64,000 bases of DNA, from NCBI GenBank assembly GCA_021205455.1, contig JAJPXL010000136.1:1-64000 (forward strand), read 5' to 3'. The notes beneath the pieces were generated by a model. The model was not told where the DNA came from. It ran no database searches and was given only the letters and a program-made list of their open reading frames with translations. The stretch's first letter is position 1. Each line of letters begins with the position of its first letter. Shown one piece after another: positions 43,543 through 52,672 of this stretch. Source of the stretch: Clostridiales bacterium. GTDB taxonomy: Bacteria > Bacillota > Clostridia > Oscillospirales > Oscillospiraceae. The position numbers and the translations under genes are program-made.

Positions 43543-43571
43543 ATTATACAAGACTCAGGAGTTTGTGTCAA
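43543..43571 (-). promoter_or_regulatory. Consensus sigma-A promoter of the SPFH/zinc-ribbon operon
   Basis: Leftward TTGACA (43566-43571), a 17-bp spacer and TATAAT (43543-43548). Perfect hexamers predict strong constitutive expression. Confidence 0.85.
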
Positions 43572-43687
43572 GCGCTAATATGTAAACCAAACGAAATTAA
43601 GGGCGGGAATCCGATGGATTCCTGCCCCTGGGGTTTCGATATCAACAGGTTTGTCATCTGTGCTTGCAGCACTTTGTCAGGCGTCCC

Positions 43688-44170
43688 CTACGGATGCTCC
43701 TTGCAGGAGAGGTTCAGCACCTCCATCCGCCAGACCGCCGTCCGGTCCAGCATGGCGTCGGGAAAGGCCCAATCCGTCTGACCCGTGTACTGCGCCAGCA
43801 GCAGGGTCAGGGCCTGCCGCTTCTGCGTCTCATCCTCCACCAGCGCCGCCCTGCCTGTGCCGATGACGCTCTGAAAGCGGTAGGAGTACTGACAGCCGGT
43901 GTCTCCAACGTTCAGGCGATGGTCGGTGTCCAGCTCGAAGCCCACCACCGGGCTTTCCCGCAGCAGGTTGATTTTCCGCCCCTGGGCAGCGCCGTGGAAG
44001 TAAAAGACCCGCTTCCCCTGCTCCCAGGTGAAGCCAAAGTTCAGCGGGACGATATAAGGCGCATCGTCGGTGGCGAAGGCCACGCGGCAGCAGTCGCAGG
44101 ACTGAATGATGGCGTCAATTTTCTGAGGGTCGGTGACGGCCCGGTCGCGTCTTCTCATGGGTTGGCTCAT
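43688..44170 (-). CDS. Pyridoxamine 5'-phosphate oxidase family flavoprotein (Nim-like)
   Basis: 160 residues. RRRDRAVTDPQKIDAIIQSC, then CRVAFATDDAPYIVPLNFGF and FYFHGAAQGRKINLL fit the FMN-binding split-barrel family that includes NimA-type nitroimidazole reductases. The first Met overlaps the adenosine deaminase stop (ATGA), with GGAGG 10 nt upstream. Last gene of the luxS operon. Physiological role unclear; could be a small-molecule reductase. Confidence 0.87.
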   Translation of the reverse strand: MSQPMRRRDRAVTDPQKIDAIIQSCDCCRVAFATDDAPYIVPLNFGFTWEQGKRVFYFHGAAQGRKINLLRESPVVGFELDTDHRLNVGDTGCQYSYRFQSVIGTGRAALVEDETQKRQALTLLLAQYTGQTDWAFPDAMLDRTAVWRMEVLNLSCKEHP

Positions 44171-45198
44171 GGGTTGGTAACCTCCTCTGGCGGGTTGCGC
44201 CGCAAAAACGCCTGCAGCGCCGCTTCATAATCAACCTTCACCTGGGCCGGGGCAAAGGAGCAACGGTTGGCGTTCCGGAGCAGCGCCGGAATCTCCGCCG
44301 GGGTCAGCCCACAGTGAACGCAAAGCCGTTCCAGCTCAGACGCCATCGTGGTGCCGCTGACGGTGCGGTTGTCCGTGTTGACGGACACCGGCAGCCCGGC
44401 CTCCCGGAATTGCCGGAACGGATAGGCGTCCCAGCCGGACACAGCCCTGGTTTGCAGATTGCTGAGGGGGCACATCTCCACACCGATCCCCGCCTCCGCA
44501 TATGCCCGGAGCAGTGCCGGGGATTTTTGCAGAGCGATGCCGTGGCCCACCCGGGCCGCGCCGTATGACAGGGCGGCTTCCAGGTTCTCCACGCTGCCCG
44601 TCTCACCGGAGTGGATGGTGAAGGGAATGCCCAGCTCCCTGGCCCGGCGGAACACAGCCACCTGCTCCCGGGTGGGGTGGGCCGCCTCGTCTCCGGCCAG
44701 GTCCAGCCCGCAGACCAGGTCAGGATACCACCGGGCGGCCTCCTCAAACATCTCCAGATTCTGCTCCGGGGAGAGGTTCCGCATGGCGCACACCAGGAAG
44801 CCACAGCGGACACCGGTTTCCGCCTCCCCGGCGGCCTTGCCCCGCCGGACGGCGGCAAAGACCTGCTCCAGCGTCAGCCCCTCCGCCCGGGAAAACGTGG
44901 GGGCAAAGCGCAGCTCCAGGTAGAACATTCGCTCCTGCGCCGCCTCCCGAAGGACGGCGCAAATGAAGTCCGCAATGCTGTCCTCGGTTTGCAGGCACAG
45001 AAGGGGCAGGTCAAAACAGGTCAGGTAGTCCGCCAGGCTGGTGCAGTCCTCCGGGACGGAGTACCGGAGCCTCTCCCCTGCCGGGATGCGGCCTGTCCGG
45101 GTCAGATAGTCCGTCATAACCTCCGGCGGCAGACTGCCGTCCAGATGGCAGTGCAGCTCCACCTTGGGGATTTCCGTGAGCCAGTTTCTACGTTCCAT
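44167..45198 (-). CDS. add: Adenosine deaminase
   Basis: 343 residues. Metal-binding VELHCHLDGS (His16, His18), substrate-loop FTIHSGETGSVEN (Glu catalytic; HSGE rather than the usual HAGE), and metal Asp in VSVNTDNRTVSGT. Converts adenosine to inosine in the cytoplasm. It lies downstream of mtnN and luxS, where it could process adenosine-type products of the SAM cycle. An adenine deaminase of the same family is an alternative. Confidence 0.9.
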   Translation of the reverse strand: MERRNWLTEIPKVELHCHLDGSLPPEVMTDYLTRTGRIPAGERLRYSVPEDCTSLADYLTCFDLPLLCLQTEDSIADFICAVLREAAQERMFYLELRFAPTFSRAEGLTLEQVFAAVRRGKAAGEAETGVRCGFLVCAMRNLSPEQNLEMFEEAARWYPDLVCGLDLAGDEAAHPTREQVAVFRRARELGIPFTIHSGETGSVENLEAALSYGAARVGHGIALQKSPALLRAYAEAGIGVEMCPLSNLQTRAVSGWDAYPFRQFREAGLPVSVNTDNRTVSGTTMASELERLCVHCGLTPAEIPALLRNANRCSFAPAQVKVDYEAALQAFLRRNPPEEVTNP

Positions 45199-45217
45199 AG
45201 GCGACCCCTTTCCGATG

Positions 45218-45904
45218 TCAATAGCGCCGCACCAGCTCGGAAACCAGCTGGATGGAGCGCTCCGCCGCCCTGGCGGAAAACTGGTTGTAGTCCGCCGGGG
45301 AGTTGCCGGAGGCGTCGTCCGAGATGGCGCGAATCACCACGCAGGGCACCTGATTCACATAGCAGACCTGGGCGATGCTCCCCCCTTCCATCTCAGCGGC
45401 AATGCCCCCGAAGGCGGTGCGAATGCGTTTCTTCTCCCCGTCGCTGTGGACGAACTGGTCGCCGCTGGCGATGGTGCCCGTCTCGGTGTGGAAGCCCTGC
45501 TCCGCCGCGATCTCCTCCGCCAGGGAGACCAGTTTCGGCTGGCAGGGCAGATGGATAATGTTGATGCCGGACAGCAGGCCGGGCGGGTCGCCGATGGCTG
45601 AGGTGTCCATATCGTGCTGCACCAGGTCGGAGGCGATGGCGATGTCCTGAATGCCGATATTGGGGGAAAGGGTGCCCGCCACGCCGGTGTTGATGACAGC
45701 CTCCACCGGATAGCTCAGAATCATGGTCTGGGCGCAGATGGCGGCGAACACCTTGCCGATGCCGCAGACGGCCAGCACCACGTCCACCCCGCAGAGGCTG
45801 CCGCTGGTGTACTCGATGCCGCTGATGGTGCAGGAGGTGGGCGCGTCCAGCATGGCCCGCAGGCCGTCAATTTCAATTTGCATTGCGCCGATAATGCCTA
45901 TCAT
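45218..45904 (-). CDS. mtnN: 5'-methylthioadenosine/S-adenosylhomocysteine nucleosidase
   Basis: 228 residues of the MTA/SAH nucleosidase family: IGIIGAMQIEIDGL at the start, NTGVAGTL, GTIASGDQFV, and AAEMEGGSIAQV with the purine-binding Glu. It cleaves SAH to adenine and S-ribosylhomocysteine, the substrate of LuxS encoded 7 bp upstream. The pair forms the activated-methyl-cycle route that makes the AI-2 precursor. Confidence 0.95.
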   Translation of the reverse strand: MIGIIGAMQIEIDGLRAMLDAPTSCTISGIEYTSGSLCGVDVVLAVCGIGKVFAAICAQTMILSYPVEAVINTGVAGTLSPNIGIQDIAIASDLVQHDMDTSAIGDPPGLLSGINIIHLPCQPKLVSLAEEIAAEQGFHTETGTIASGDQFVHSDGEKKRIRTAFGGIAAEMEGGSIAQVCYVNQVPCVVIRAISDDASGNSPADYNQFSARAAERSIQLVSELVRRY

Positions 45905-45911
45905 ACTTGGG

Positions 45912-46382
45912 TCACTCCTTCTGATACTGAAAGTCGATGGGCTCCGCAGCGCGGAGTGTGTCCAGATAGGCCCGACACAAGGTCTTGGCGGACTGCAAGC
46001 TCAGGTTGCGATAGTTGCCGCACTCCTTCCGGGACGCCCCGAACACAGGGCCGTCGTAGTCCAAAATACGCTGCAATGTGTCCAGCACAGCCTGGAGCAC
46101 CTGCTCCCGGCTGACGCTGCTGCGCACCAGTAGGTAGAACCCGGTCTGGCACCCCATGGGGCCGAAGTACAGCACAGCGGAGGCAATCTTGGAGTTGCGG
46201 ATAAAGGTGGCAAACATATGCTCCACCGAGTGCATGGTGCAGTTGTCCATATACACCCCGGCGTTGGGGGTGCAGGTGCGCAGGTCGTAGGTGACGACGT
46301 CCCCGTCTATGCGGGAAATATAGATGCCGGGCTTCAACAGGTCGTGGTCAACGGTGAAGCTGGCAATGCGTTCAATCGACAT
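45912..46382 (-). CDS. luxS: S-ribosylhomocysteine lyase LuxS
   Basis: 156 residues from ATG 46382 (AAGGAG 9 nt upstream). Metal site HSVEH (His51, His55) plus Cys121 in KECGNY, and catalytic Cys78 in GPMGCQTG. Produces homocysteine and DPD, the precursor of AI-2. First gene of the luxS-mtnN-add-flavoprotein operon. The open frame continues far upstream, but only this start has a ribosome binding site and family length. Confidence 0.96.
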   Translation of the reverse strand: MSIERIASFTVDHDLLKPGIYISRIDGDVVTYDLRTCTPNAGVYMDNCTMHSVEHMFATFIRNSKIASAVLYFGPMGCQTGFYLLVRSSVSREQVLQAVLDTLQRILDYDGPVFGASRKECGNYRNLSLQSAKTLCRAYLDTLRAAEPIDFQYQKE

Positions 46383-46415
46383 GGGTAAAGCGCTCCTTTT
46401 GCGTTGATTTTCTTT

Positions 46416-46445
46416 AGTATAGCACAGCCGCCGTGAGAATGGCAA
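46416..46445 (-). promoter_or_regulatory. Promoter of the luxS operon
   Basis: Leftward TTGCCA (46440-46445), an 18-bp spacer and TATACT (46416-46421). No SAM or SAH riboswitch is visible in the short leader. Confidence 0.6.
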
Positions 46446-46534
46446 CCCTGGCGGCGGGGAAAAAAGCGGTGGAAAATCCCCCGTCAGTATGCTACAATGG
46501 AGGCCAATGAAGCAATGACAGGGGGCGTGCGCAT

Positions 46535-47200
46535 ATGGAAACCGTGGAACGCCTGGGCCGCTACACCCTGCGCCAGCGGGACGGCCTCCCGAAGCTGGGG
46601 ACGGATTCGGTGCGCCTGGCCCAATTCGCCACCCTCCGCAGCGGCTGGCGGGTGCTGGATTTGGGCTGTGGCGTGGGGGTGCTTCCTCTGCTGCTGGCGG
46701 AGCGGGCTGATAGCCTGACGCTGGACGGCATTGAGTGCGTCCCCGAGGCGGTAGCGCTGGCCCGGGAAAACCTCCGGGAGAACGGCCTAGCCGGGACGAT
46801 TTTGCAGGGCGACCTTCGGGAGCCGGGCTGGCTGACGGAGGGGCACTATGACCTGGCCGTTGCCAACCCGCCCTACTTTGCCCCTGAGACGGGCTATGTA
46901 GCCCAAGGGAATCGGGGCGTGGCCCGAACGGAGCTATGCTGCACCCTGCCGGAGCTGTGCCTGGCGGCGGGGAAGCGGCTGAAAACCGGCGGACGGCTGG
47001 CGGTCTGTATCCGCCCGGAGCGGCTGGCGGATTTATTTGAGGCCATGCGGGAGGCGGCCATTGAGCCGAAACGGCTGCAGCTGGTACAGGCCAGCTCTGG
47101 CCACAGCCCCCGGCTGGCCCTGGTGGAGGGCGTCCGCCAGGGCGGCAGAGGACTGACGGTGGAGCCGGTTCTGTTGCTGAACGAGCAGGATGGAGGATAA
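46535..47200 (+). CDS. trmN6: tRNA1(Val) (adenine(37)-N6)-methyltransferase-like protein
   Basis: 221 residues. LGTDSVRLAQFA near the start, SAM motif VLDLGCGVGVLPLLLA (40-55), and the N6-adenine catalytic NPPY at 111-114. This matches YfiC/TrmN6-type methyltransferases. Its stop overlaps the rsmI region; the two form the conserved clostridial trmN6-rsmI pair. The exact tRNA target is assigned by family. Confidence 0.9.
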   Translation: METVERLGRYTLRQRDGLPKLGTDSVRLAQFATLRSGWRVLDLGCGVGVLPLLLAERADSLTLDGIECVPEAVALARENLRENGLAGTILQGDLREPGWLTEGHYDLAVANPPYFAPETGYVAQGNRGVARTELCCTLPELCLAAGKRLKTGGRLAVCIRPERLADLFEAMREAAIEPKRLQLVQASSGHSPRLALVEGVRQGGRGLTVEPVLLLNEQDGG

Positions 47201-47202
47201 TG

Positions 47203-48054
47203 ATGGCAGGAACACTATATTTGGTGCCGACACCCATCGGCAACCTGGGGGACATCAGCAGCCGCATGACGGACGTGCTGAACGAGGCGGACTTCATCGC
47301 GGCGGAGGACACCAGGGTCTCCCTGAAGCTGCTGAACCACTTGGGCATTCACAAGCCTTTGGTCAGCTACTACCGCCACAACGTGGAAACCAGCGGCCCC
47401 GCCATTGTGAACCGGCTGCTGGAGGGGGAGAGCTGCGCCCTGGTGACCGATGCAGGCACTCCGGCCATCAGCGACCCGGGGGAGGATTTGGTGCGGCTGT
47501 GCGCCGAGGCGGGTATTCCCGTGGTGGCCATCCCCGGCCCCTGCGCCCTGGTGACGGCGCTAGCAGTCTCCGGCCTGCCCACAGGGCGGTTCACCTTCGA
47601 GGGGTTTCTGGCCACGAACAAAAAGAACCGGAGGGCACACTTGGATGCCCTCCGGGGGGAAGTTCGGACGATGATTTTTTATGAAGCGCCCCACAAGCTC
47701 TGCGCCACCCTGGACGACCTACAGAAAACCTTCGGTTCCCAGCGGCGGGTGGCCCTGTGCCGGGAGCTGACCAAGCTCCACGAGGAGGTGCGGCGCACCA
47801 CCCTGGGGGAGGCCTGCGCCTGGTACCGGGAGAACCCTCCCAGGGGGGAGTTTGTGCTGGTGGTGGAAGGGGCCGAAGCGCCGGAGGAGGCCGCGCTCCT
47901 CACCCTGGAGGAGGGCGCCGAACGGGTGCGCCAACTCCAGGAGGAACAGGGGCTGCGGTTAAAGGAGGCCGCCCGCCAGGTGGCCCAGGAGAGCGGCCTG
48001 CCGAAGAACGAGCTGTATCAGGCGGCGCTGGCCCGGAAGGACGCGGAGGGATGA
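47203..48054 (+). CDS. rsmI: 16S rRNA (cytidine(1402)-2'-O)-methyltransferase RsmI
   Basis: 283 residues from the second of two adjacent ATGs, better spaced from GGAGG. LYLVPTPIGNLGDIS is diagnostic, followed by IAAEDTRVSLKLLNH, VTDAGTPAISDPG and GRFTFEGFL of the tetrapyrrole-methylase fold. It methylates ribose of C1402 in the ribosomal P site. The gene ends 15 bp from the convergent hydrolase gene. Confidence 0.96.
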   Translation: MAGTLYLVPTPIGNLGDISSRMTDVLNEADFIAAEDTRVSLKLLNHLGIHKPLVSYYRHNVETSGPAIVNRLLEGESCALVTDAGTPAISDPGEDLVRLCAEAGIPVVAIPGPCALVTALAVSGLPTGRFTFEGFLATNKKNRRAHLDALRGEVRTMIFYEAPHKLCATLDDLQKTFGSQRRVALCRELTKLHEEVRRTTLGEACAWYRENPPRGEFVLVVEGAEAPEEAALLTLEEGAERVRQLQEEQGLRLKEAARQVAQESGLPKNELYQAALARKDAEG

Positions 48055-48069
48055 CCTCCGCGCCAACCT

Positions 48070-49809
48070 TTACCGGTCGCAGATAGACTCGATCCAGTCG
48101 CCAACCTCGCCGGCGTAATCCGCTTCACAGTGGGGCTGATCCCACACCAGAGCGTAGTCCACCGGCTTCCCGGCGTTGGCCAGCTTCAACGCCAGCGTCA
48201 TGCCGATGGAGAAGGAGGTGTCCGCATCGCTGGCCCCGACCCGGATGCGGTAATACTTCGCCTGGTCGCAGGTCTCCGCAGTGCCGATATAGTTCATCGG
48301 GTTGATGAGATACTTCCGCTGTACCAGCGCCGCATCCTGGGTGTCCGCCACATAGCTGGCGCAGTAGCGCTCGCACTCCTCTGGGAACTGCTGCTCCAGG
48401 GCGGCAATGGCCGTGGGAACGGTTTCGTCAAAGTGGAAGGTGGGCTGCGTCGCCGTGCCGAACACCTTGTTCTCGCCGCTGTCGCAGTTCAGCGTGTCGA
48501 AGGCGGTGCAGGGCTTCATGCGGCGGCGATGGTTCAGCACATAGCTGTCCAGGTCGGAGATGGTGGCCTGCTGGCCGTCCCAGGAGAGCCAGGAGGTCTT
48601 GTCCTTGCCCTGTGCGATGACGGTGCCAGGCTCAAAGGGCGGAGGCGCGGGGACGCCCTTCGGCGGGCGGGTCAGCATATCGCCCAGGGTGGGCGGCTCC
48701 ATCGGCTGTGCCCCGTCCGGGCCGCCCATGGGCTGCTTGTTCAGGGCGACGCCCGGTCCAGCATGGCCCTGCATCAGGTCGGCCTCGTCCGGCTCCTTGT
48801 CGCTGTCCATGGGGGCCGGAGCCTCATAGGTGTAGTTCCCTTTCAGGTAATCCTCCGGGGTGTACTGCTCCGGCAACTCGCCCTTGCCCAGCTTGGTCAG
48901 GTACTTGGTGGCGGAGGCGTTCAGCTGCTCCATCAGGTAGTCATAGGCGCTGCCGCTCCGGCCGTCCGGGTTCAGCATGATGGCTTCGCCGGTGACGGGA
49001 TGGCGCAGGCCCAGGCCGTTGAAGTACTGGATATAGGCCCCCTTCAGCTCCCCGGACAGGGCCTCCTGGAAGGGGGTTATGGTGCCGGCAGGGCCGGCCG
49101 GGGAGGGCTCGTTCTCCTTGTCAGCGGAGAACATCCACTCATAGGCCAGGTCAGCGTGCTCCAGGTCGATGATGGGGCAGTAGATCTGGGCGGCATACAC
49201 ATCGTCCCGCTCATCCATAAACGCCCCGGCCTCCTCCAGGTAGGAGTCATAGTTTTTGCTGTTGCCGGTGACGGCCAGCAGGGTGGACATGGCCCCGCCT
49301 GCGCTCCAGCCCACGGAGATGATCTTCTCCAGGTCGCCGGGCAGCGCCTGGGCGTTGTGCCGCAGGAAGCGGATGACCATCTTCAAATCCACCAGGTTGA
49401 TGGGGGCCTTGCCGCAGAGGGTGCCGTTCTCGTCTCTGGACTCATGGCCCCGGTTGCCGCAGGTGACATAGATGAAGCCCCGCTCCAGATACTGGGGGCC
49501 GAAGCAGCGGGGGCCGCCCAGCCACATATGGGGCATCTGCATATAACCGGCGGAGTTGTTGTTCAGGATGACGGGGGCGGTAGCGGCGGTATAGCCGTTC
49601 ATGGTGCCGGTCGGGTCAATGACGCCAGGAGCACTCATGTAGGGGGCGGGGACGAAGATGCTGAGCCGCTGGAACTTCGGCGTGGTGGCCTTCAGGGTGT
49701 ACAGCACATCCTCCAGGCACCAGCACTGATAAGTCTCGTCAAAGAACCACTGGTCCTTCACCTCAGTCAGCTCTAAGGTTTTGTTGATGACAGGAATCAT
49801 CTCTTTCAT
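48070..49809 (-). CDS. Large alpha/beta hydrolase (subtype B tannase-like)
   Basis: 579 residues from ATG 49809 (GGAGG 7 nt upstream). Nucleophile elbow VGWSAGGAMS (Ser169), oxyanion-side AGYMQMPHMWLGGPR and C-terminal catalytic-like DQPHCEADYAG (His560). A large middle insert (~370-440) is Pro/Met/Gly-rich and probably disordered. No signal peptide, so intracellular. It resembles tannase/feruloyl-esterase-type enzymes acting on aromatic or sugar esters. It lies downstream of another esterase and a GPH transporter. Confidence 0.8.
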   Translation of the reverse strand: MKEMIPVINKTLELTEVKDQWFFDETYQCWCLEDVLYTLKATTPKFQRLSIFVPAPYMSAPGVIDPTGTMNGYTAATAPVILNNNSAGYMQMPHMWLGGPRCFGPQYLERGFIYVTCGNRGHESRDENGTLCGKAPINLVDLKMVIRFLRHNAQALPGDLEKIISVGWSAGGAMSTLLAVTGNSKNYDSYLEEAGAFMDERDDVYAAQIYCPIIDLEHADLAYEWMFSADKENEPSPAGPAGTITPFQEALSGELKGAYIQYFNGLGLRHPVTGEAIMLNPDGRSGSAYDYLMEQLNASATKYLTKLGKGELPEQYTPEDYLKGNYTYEAPAPMDSDKEPDEADLMQGHAGPGVALNKQPMGGPDGAQPMEPPTLGDMLTRPPKGVPAPPPFEPGTVIAQGKDKTSWLSWDGQQATISDLDSYVLNHRRRMKPCTAFDTLNCDSGENKVFGTATQPTFHFDETVPTAIAALEQQFPEECERYCASYVADTQDAALVQRKYLINPMNYIGTAETCDQAKYYRIRVGASDADTSFSIGMTLALKLANAGKPVDYALVWDQPHCEADYAGEVGDWIESICDR

Positions 49810-50042
49810 TGCGTTACCTCCATTCATATCATAATGTGGTTTTACCCGGAGCCGTGTACGGGCTTTGGGTCTTGCGTTGACGGTTTCAGACAGGGGCGGA
49901 GACCGTCCCAAGCAAATATCCCGCGTTAGCTGAGGGCGTCGGAATCTCCGGCATCTGGTCGGCATTCGGTGTACCGCCAGGCTATATAAGCGCCCTTCTC
50001 TGGCGTCAGAGTAATCTGCTTTTCCCGGTAATCCGCTCCTTT

Positions 50043-50072
50043 ATTGTAGCATTATTTACAGGTTTTTGTCCA
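50043..50072 (-). promoter_or_regulatory. Candidate promoter of the tannase-like gene
   Basis: Leftward TGGACA (50067-50072), an 18-bp spacer and TACAAT (50043-50048), overlapping the end of the upstream esterase gene. The 246-bp gap 49810-50055 holds nothing else recognisable. Confidence 0.45.
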
Positions 50073-51012
50073 GCCAGGCCCAGATAACGTTCAGATTCCA
50101 CTCGCTGGAATACTCCTTATCCTCATGGTCGGCATTGGGCAGGGGAACGAACTCTACCCGGCCATGGCCCAGCTTCTGATAGATGGCGTTGACGAAGTCG
50201 ACGCTCTGCATAAAGGGCACCAGCTTATCCACACAGCCATGCTCCACCAGCATGGGGGCCATGTTCTCATTGATGTAGGTGGCGGGGTTTGCCTTGGCCA
50301 GCCACTCGTCGGACAGGGATGGCAACGCGCCGCCCATATAACTGCTCTCGGCGGACTGGGGGGTGTCGTGGTCCACAAAGCTGACGCCGTTGGCTCTGGC
50401 CTGGTCGTCCATGGTACGGAAGTCCATGGGGCCGAATTGGTCGATGCAGGCCTGCACGGTGCAGTCCGTGTCGAAGGTCATGCCCTCCTCACCGGGGAAC
50501 TGCCCGTTGGGGATGTTCATGCCCATCAGCGCCGACAGGTTGCCGCCTGCGCTGCCGCCCAGGGCGCAGATGCGATTGGGGTCGATGGCGTACTGGGCCG
50601 CGTTTTTGCGCAGGAACCGGAACGCCTCCCGGCAGTCCAGCACGGCGGCGGGGAAGATGGCCTCACTGCTGAGGCGGTACTCCACCGAGGCGATGGCGTA
50701 GCCGTGGGCCAGCCCTTTCAGGTAGGTGTCCATGTGGTCGTCCCGCTTGTCGCCCATGCCGAAGCCGCCGCCGTGGAGATGTACCACCAGCGGGAAGGGG
50801 CCCTCTCCCTCCTCCGGGAGATAGAGGTCCAGCCGCTGGGCGGGGGACTGGTCAGCATAGGGGATGTCCAGATATTTCCGTTTCACCCAGCTGATGTCGG
50901 CCATTTTGACTTCCATAGCCGGAGCCCCGCCTTCGGCGGAGGCATCAAAGCGGAGGGAGCCGCTCAGATCGGCGTAATCCTCTACGCCAAAGGGCTTATT
51001 TTGTTCTTCCAT
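50056..51012 (-). CDS. Alpha/beta hydrolase (HSL-type esterase)
   Basis: 318 residues. Oxyanion motif HLHGGGFGMGD (HGGG 80-83), nucleophile GGSAGGNLSA (Ser154), and catalytic His296 in NADHEDKEYS. This is the BD-FAE/HSL lipase family. Cytoplasmic carboxylesterase. It lies after the transporter gene but beyond a terminator, so it may be partly independent. It probably hydrolyses an imported ester. Confidence 0.88.
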   Translation of the reverse strand: MEEQNKPFGVEDYADLSGSLRFDASAEGGAPAMEVKMADISWVKRKYLDIPYADQSPAQRLDLYLPEEGEGPFPLVVHLHGGGFGMGDKRDDHMDTYLKGLAHGYAIASVEYRLSSEAIFPAAVLDCREAFRFLRKNAAQYAIDPNRICALGGSAGGNLSALMGMNIPNGQFPGEEGMTFDTDCTVQACIDQFGPMDFRTMDDQARANGVSFVDHDTPQSAESSYMGGALPSLSDEWLAKANPATYINENMAPMLVEHGCVDKLVPFMQSVDFVNAIYQKLGHGRVEFVPLPNADHEDKEYSSEWNLNVIWAWLDKNL

Positions 51013-51104
51013 TTTTGTTTACCTTCCTTCTTAAAATACTGTTTTACAGGTTTTACGGCAGTTGGCAGGGGCGGATTCCGCTTTTCACAGATCTTTCCCC
51101 CTGC

Positions 51105-51153
51105 AAAAAAGGAGCCGGGGCAGCGGAGCAGTGTGGCTGCGTGCTGCCCCGGC
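51105..51153 (-). terminator. Terminator of the GPH transporter gene
   Basis: Perfect 11-bp stem GCCGGGGCAGC/GCTGCCCCGGC (51114-51153) followed leftward by TCCTTTTTT. It separates the transporter from the esterase genes. Confidence 0.8.
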
Positions 51154-51186
51154 AGAGTTGGGGAGTGCTTTTGTGTGTCGTCAGAA

Positions 51187-52527
51187 TTACCTGGCAGGCG
51201 CATCCTTGCTGTGGAACTGATCTGCGTACTTCTCCACATCGGTCAGCAGCACCAGCACCAGAATCACAACGCCAAGAGCAGCGCCGACATAGGTGTAGTT
51301 GATTTGAATGGCATTCACAACAGCGGCAGACTGGACTTCCAGCGTGCCATCGTAGCCCACAGCGGCCAAAATCCAGGCACACATGGCGGAGCCAAAGCCC
51401 ATGCCGATTTTAGAGCCGATGGACTGTGCGGAGGAGATCAGGCCCTCAGAGCGGACACCAAACTTCCAGTAACCGTACTCCACCACGTCGGGAACCAGGG
51501 CAAACACTGCACTGAGCAGCGGGCCTGCGCCCAAGGCGCGGATTACCACGCCGATGACCACCAGCGTAGTATTGGTTCCTGCAAAACCGGTAATCAGAAA
51601 TCCGGCGATTAGCAACACAGCACCCATGGACAGATATGCCCGCTTCGACCAACGTTTGGAGATGGCAGGCATCAGGAACAGGATGATAATGCCAGGCGCC
51701 TGCCCTGCCGTCATCAGGGTGGACATGAACATGGCGTCGCCAATCACATAAGAAGCATAGTAGCTCTGAGCGGCGATTGCGTTAGCGTTCATCAGCAGGG
51801 AGAAGGTGCCAATCAGCAGGAGCAGCCAGAAGTACTTGTTCTTCATGACAGCGGGGAACTGCTGCTTCAGGGAGGGTTGCTCGACCTGATCCAGGTCTGC
51901 ATCCCCTTCTTCGGGCTGCATCTCCTTATTCACCAGGCCGGAGATGAGAATCAGGACGCCAGCGACCAGGCCCAAGATAATGCTGGCCCAATGCCAGCCA
52001 AAGGCCAGCACCAGAGGGGTGATAGAGGAGCCTGCAATCAGGCCGATGACGCTGTTGCCCACAGCGGAGAAGGTGGCCAGCATAGTGTTGTCATCCCGGT
52101 CACGGGTCATCAGGGGCAGCATAGCAGTGTTGGCAATGCCAAAGATGGTGTAGACGATGACGGACATGAAGATATAGGTGATGTAGGCATACACCAGCTT
52201 CATCCCATCGCTTGCGCCAGTGGGAACGTGCATCAGCAGCACAATGCCAAGGAAGGTCAACGGAGCGGAGAGAATCAGCCAAGGACGAGCCTTGCCCCAT
52301 TTGGTGTTGGTCTTGTCCACGATGGCGCCCATAATCAGGTCGCTGACACCGTCAAAGACACGGCAGACAACGAACATGGTACCAATGGCCGCTGCGCCAA
52401 TCAGGGCGGTGTCTGTGTAGTAGCTCAGCAGAAATGCCGCGCCAATCTGGCTAAAGACGTTACCGCCGCCAGTACCAAGGCCATAGATTGTTTTCCGCCA
52501 AAGCGGAACCTTTTTGCTTTTGTTCAT
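51187..52527 (-). CDS. GPH/MelB-type MFS sugar:cation symporter
   Basis: 446 residues, 12 predicted TM helices. WRKTIYGLGTGGGNVFSQIG at the N-terminus and DTALIGAAAIGTMFVVCRVF with FDGVSDLIMG carry the conserved Asp residues of the GPH family (xylosides, melibiose, glucuronides). Imports glycosides or sugar conjugates. Divergent from LysR with overlapping promoters, which implies LysR control. The two downstream esterases suggest the substrate is an ester-linked glycoside. Confidence 0.9.
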   Translation of the reverse strand: MNKSKKVPLWRKTIYGLGTGGGNVFSQIGAAFLLSYYTDTALIGAAAIGTMFVVCRVFDGVSDLIMGAIVDKTNTKWGKARPWLILSAPLTFLGIVLLMHVPTGASDGMKLVYAYITYIFMSVIVYTIFGIANTAMLPLMTRDRDDNTMLATFSAVGNSVIGLIAGSSITPLVLAFGWHWASIILGLVAGVLILISGLVNKEMQPEEGDADLDQVEQPSLKQQFPAVMKNKYFWLLLLIGTFSLLMNANAIAAQSYYASYVIGDAMFMSTLMTAGQAPGIIILFLMPAISKRWSKRAYLSMGAVLLIAGFLITGFAGTNTTLVVIGVVIRALGAGPLLSAVFALVPDVVEYGYWKFGVRSEGLISSAQSIGSKIGMGFGSAMCAWILAAVGYDGTLEVQSAAVVNAIQINYTYVGAALGVVILVLVLLTDVEKYADQFHSKDAPAR

Positions 52528-52643
52528 GGATAAAGTCCTCCTTTTTCTTGTGATACCACTTGACCGGCTGGAGCAGACCCTGGCGCGCCGCGTGTTTCAG
52601 CGCCTCAACTGCCTTTGGTAGTCGGTTTTCGTATCTGTTTCAT

Positions 52644-52672
52644 ATTATAGTTTCCAAAAACTTGACTTTCAA
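52644..52672 (-). promoter_or_regulatory. Promoter of the GPH transporter gene
   Basis: Leftward TTGAAA (52667-52672), a 17-bp spacer and TATAAT (52644-52649). Its -35 overlaps that of the divergent lysR promoter. Confidence 0.65.

Noticed and set aside
46383..47348. N-terminal extension of the luxS frame
   Set aside because: The family length and the ribosome binding site both point to ATG 46382. The extension is antisense to trmN6.
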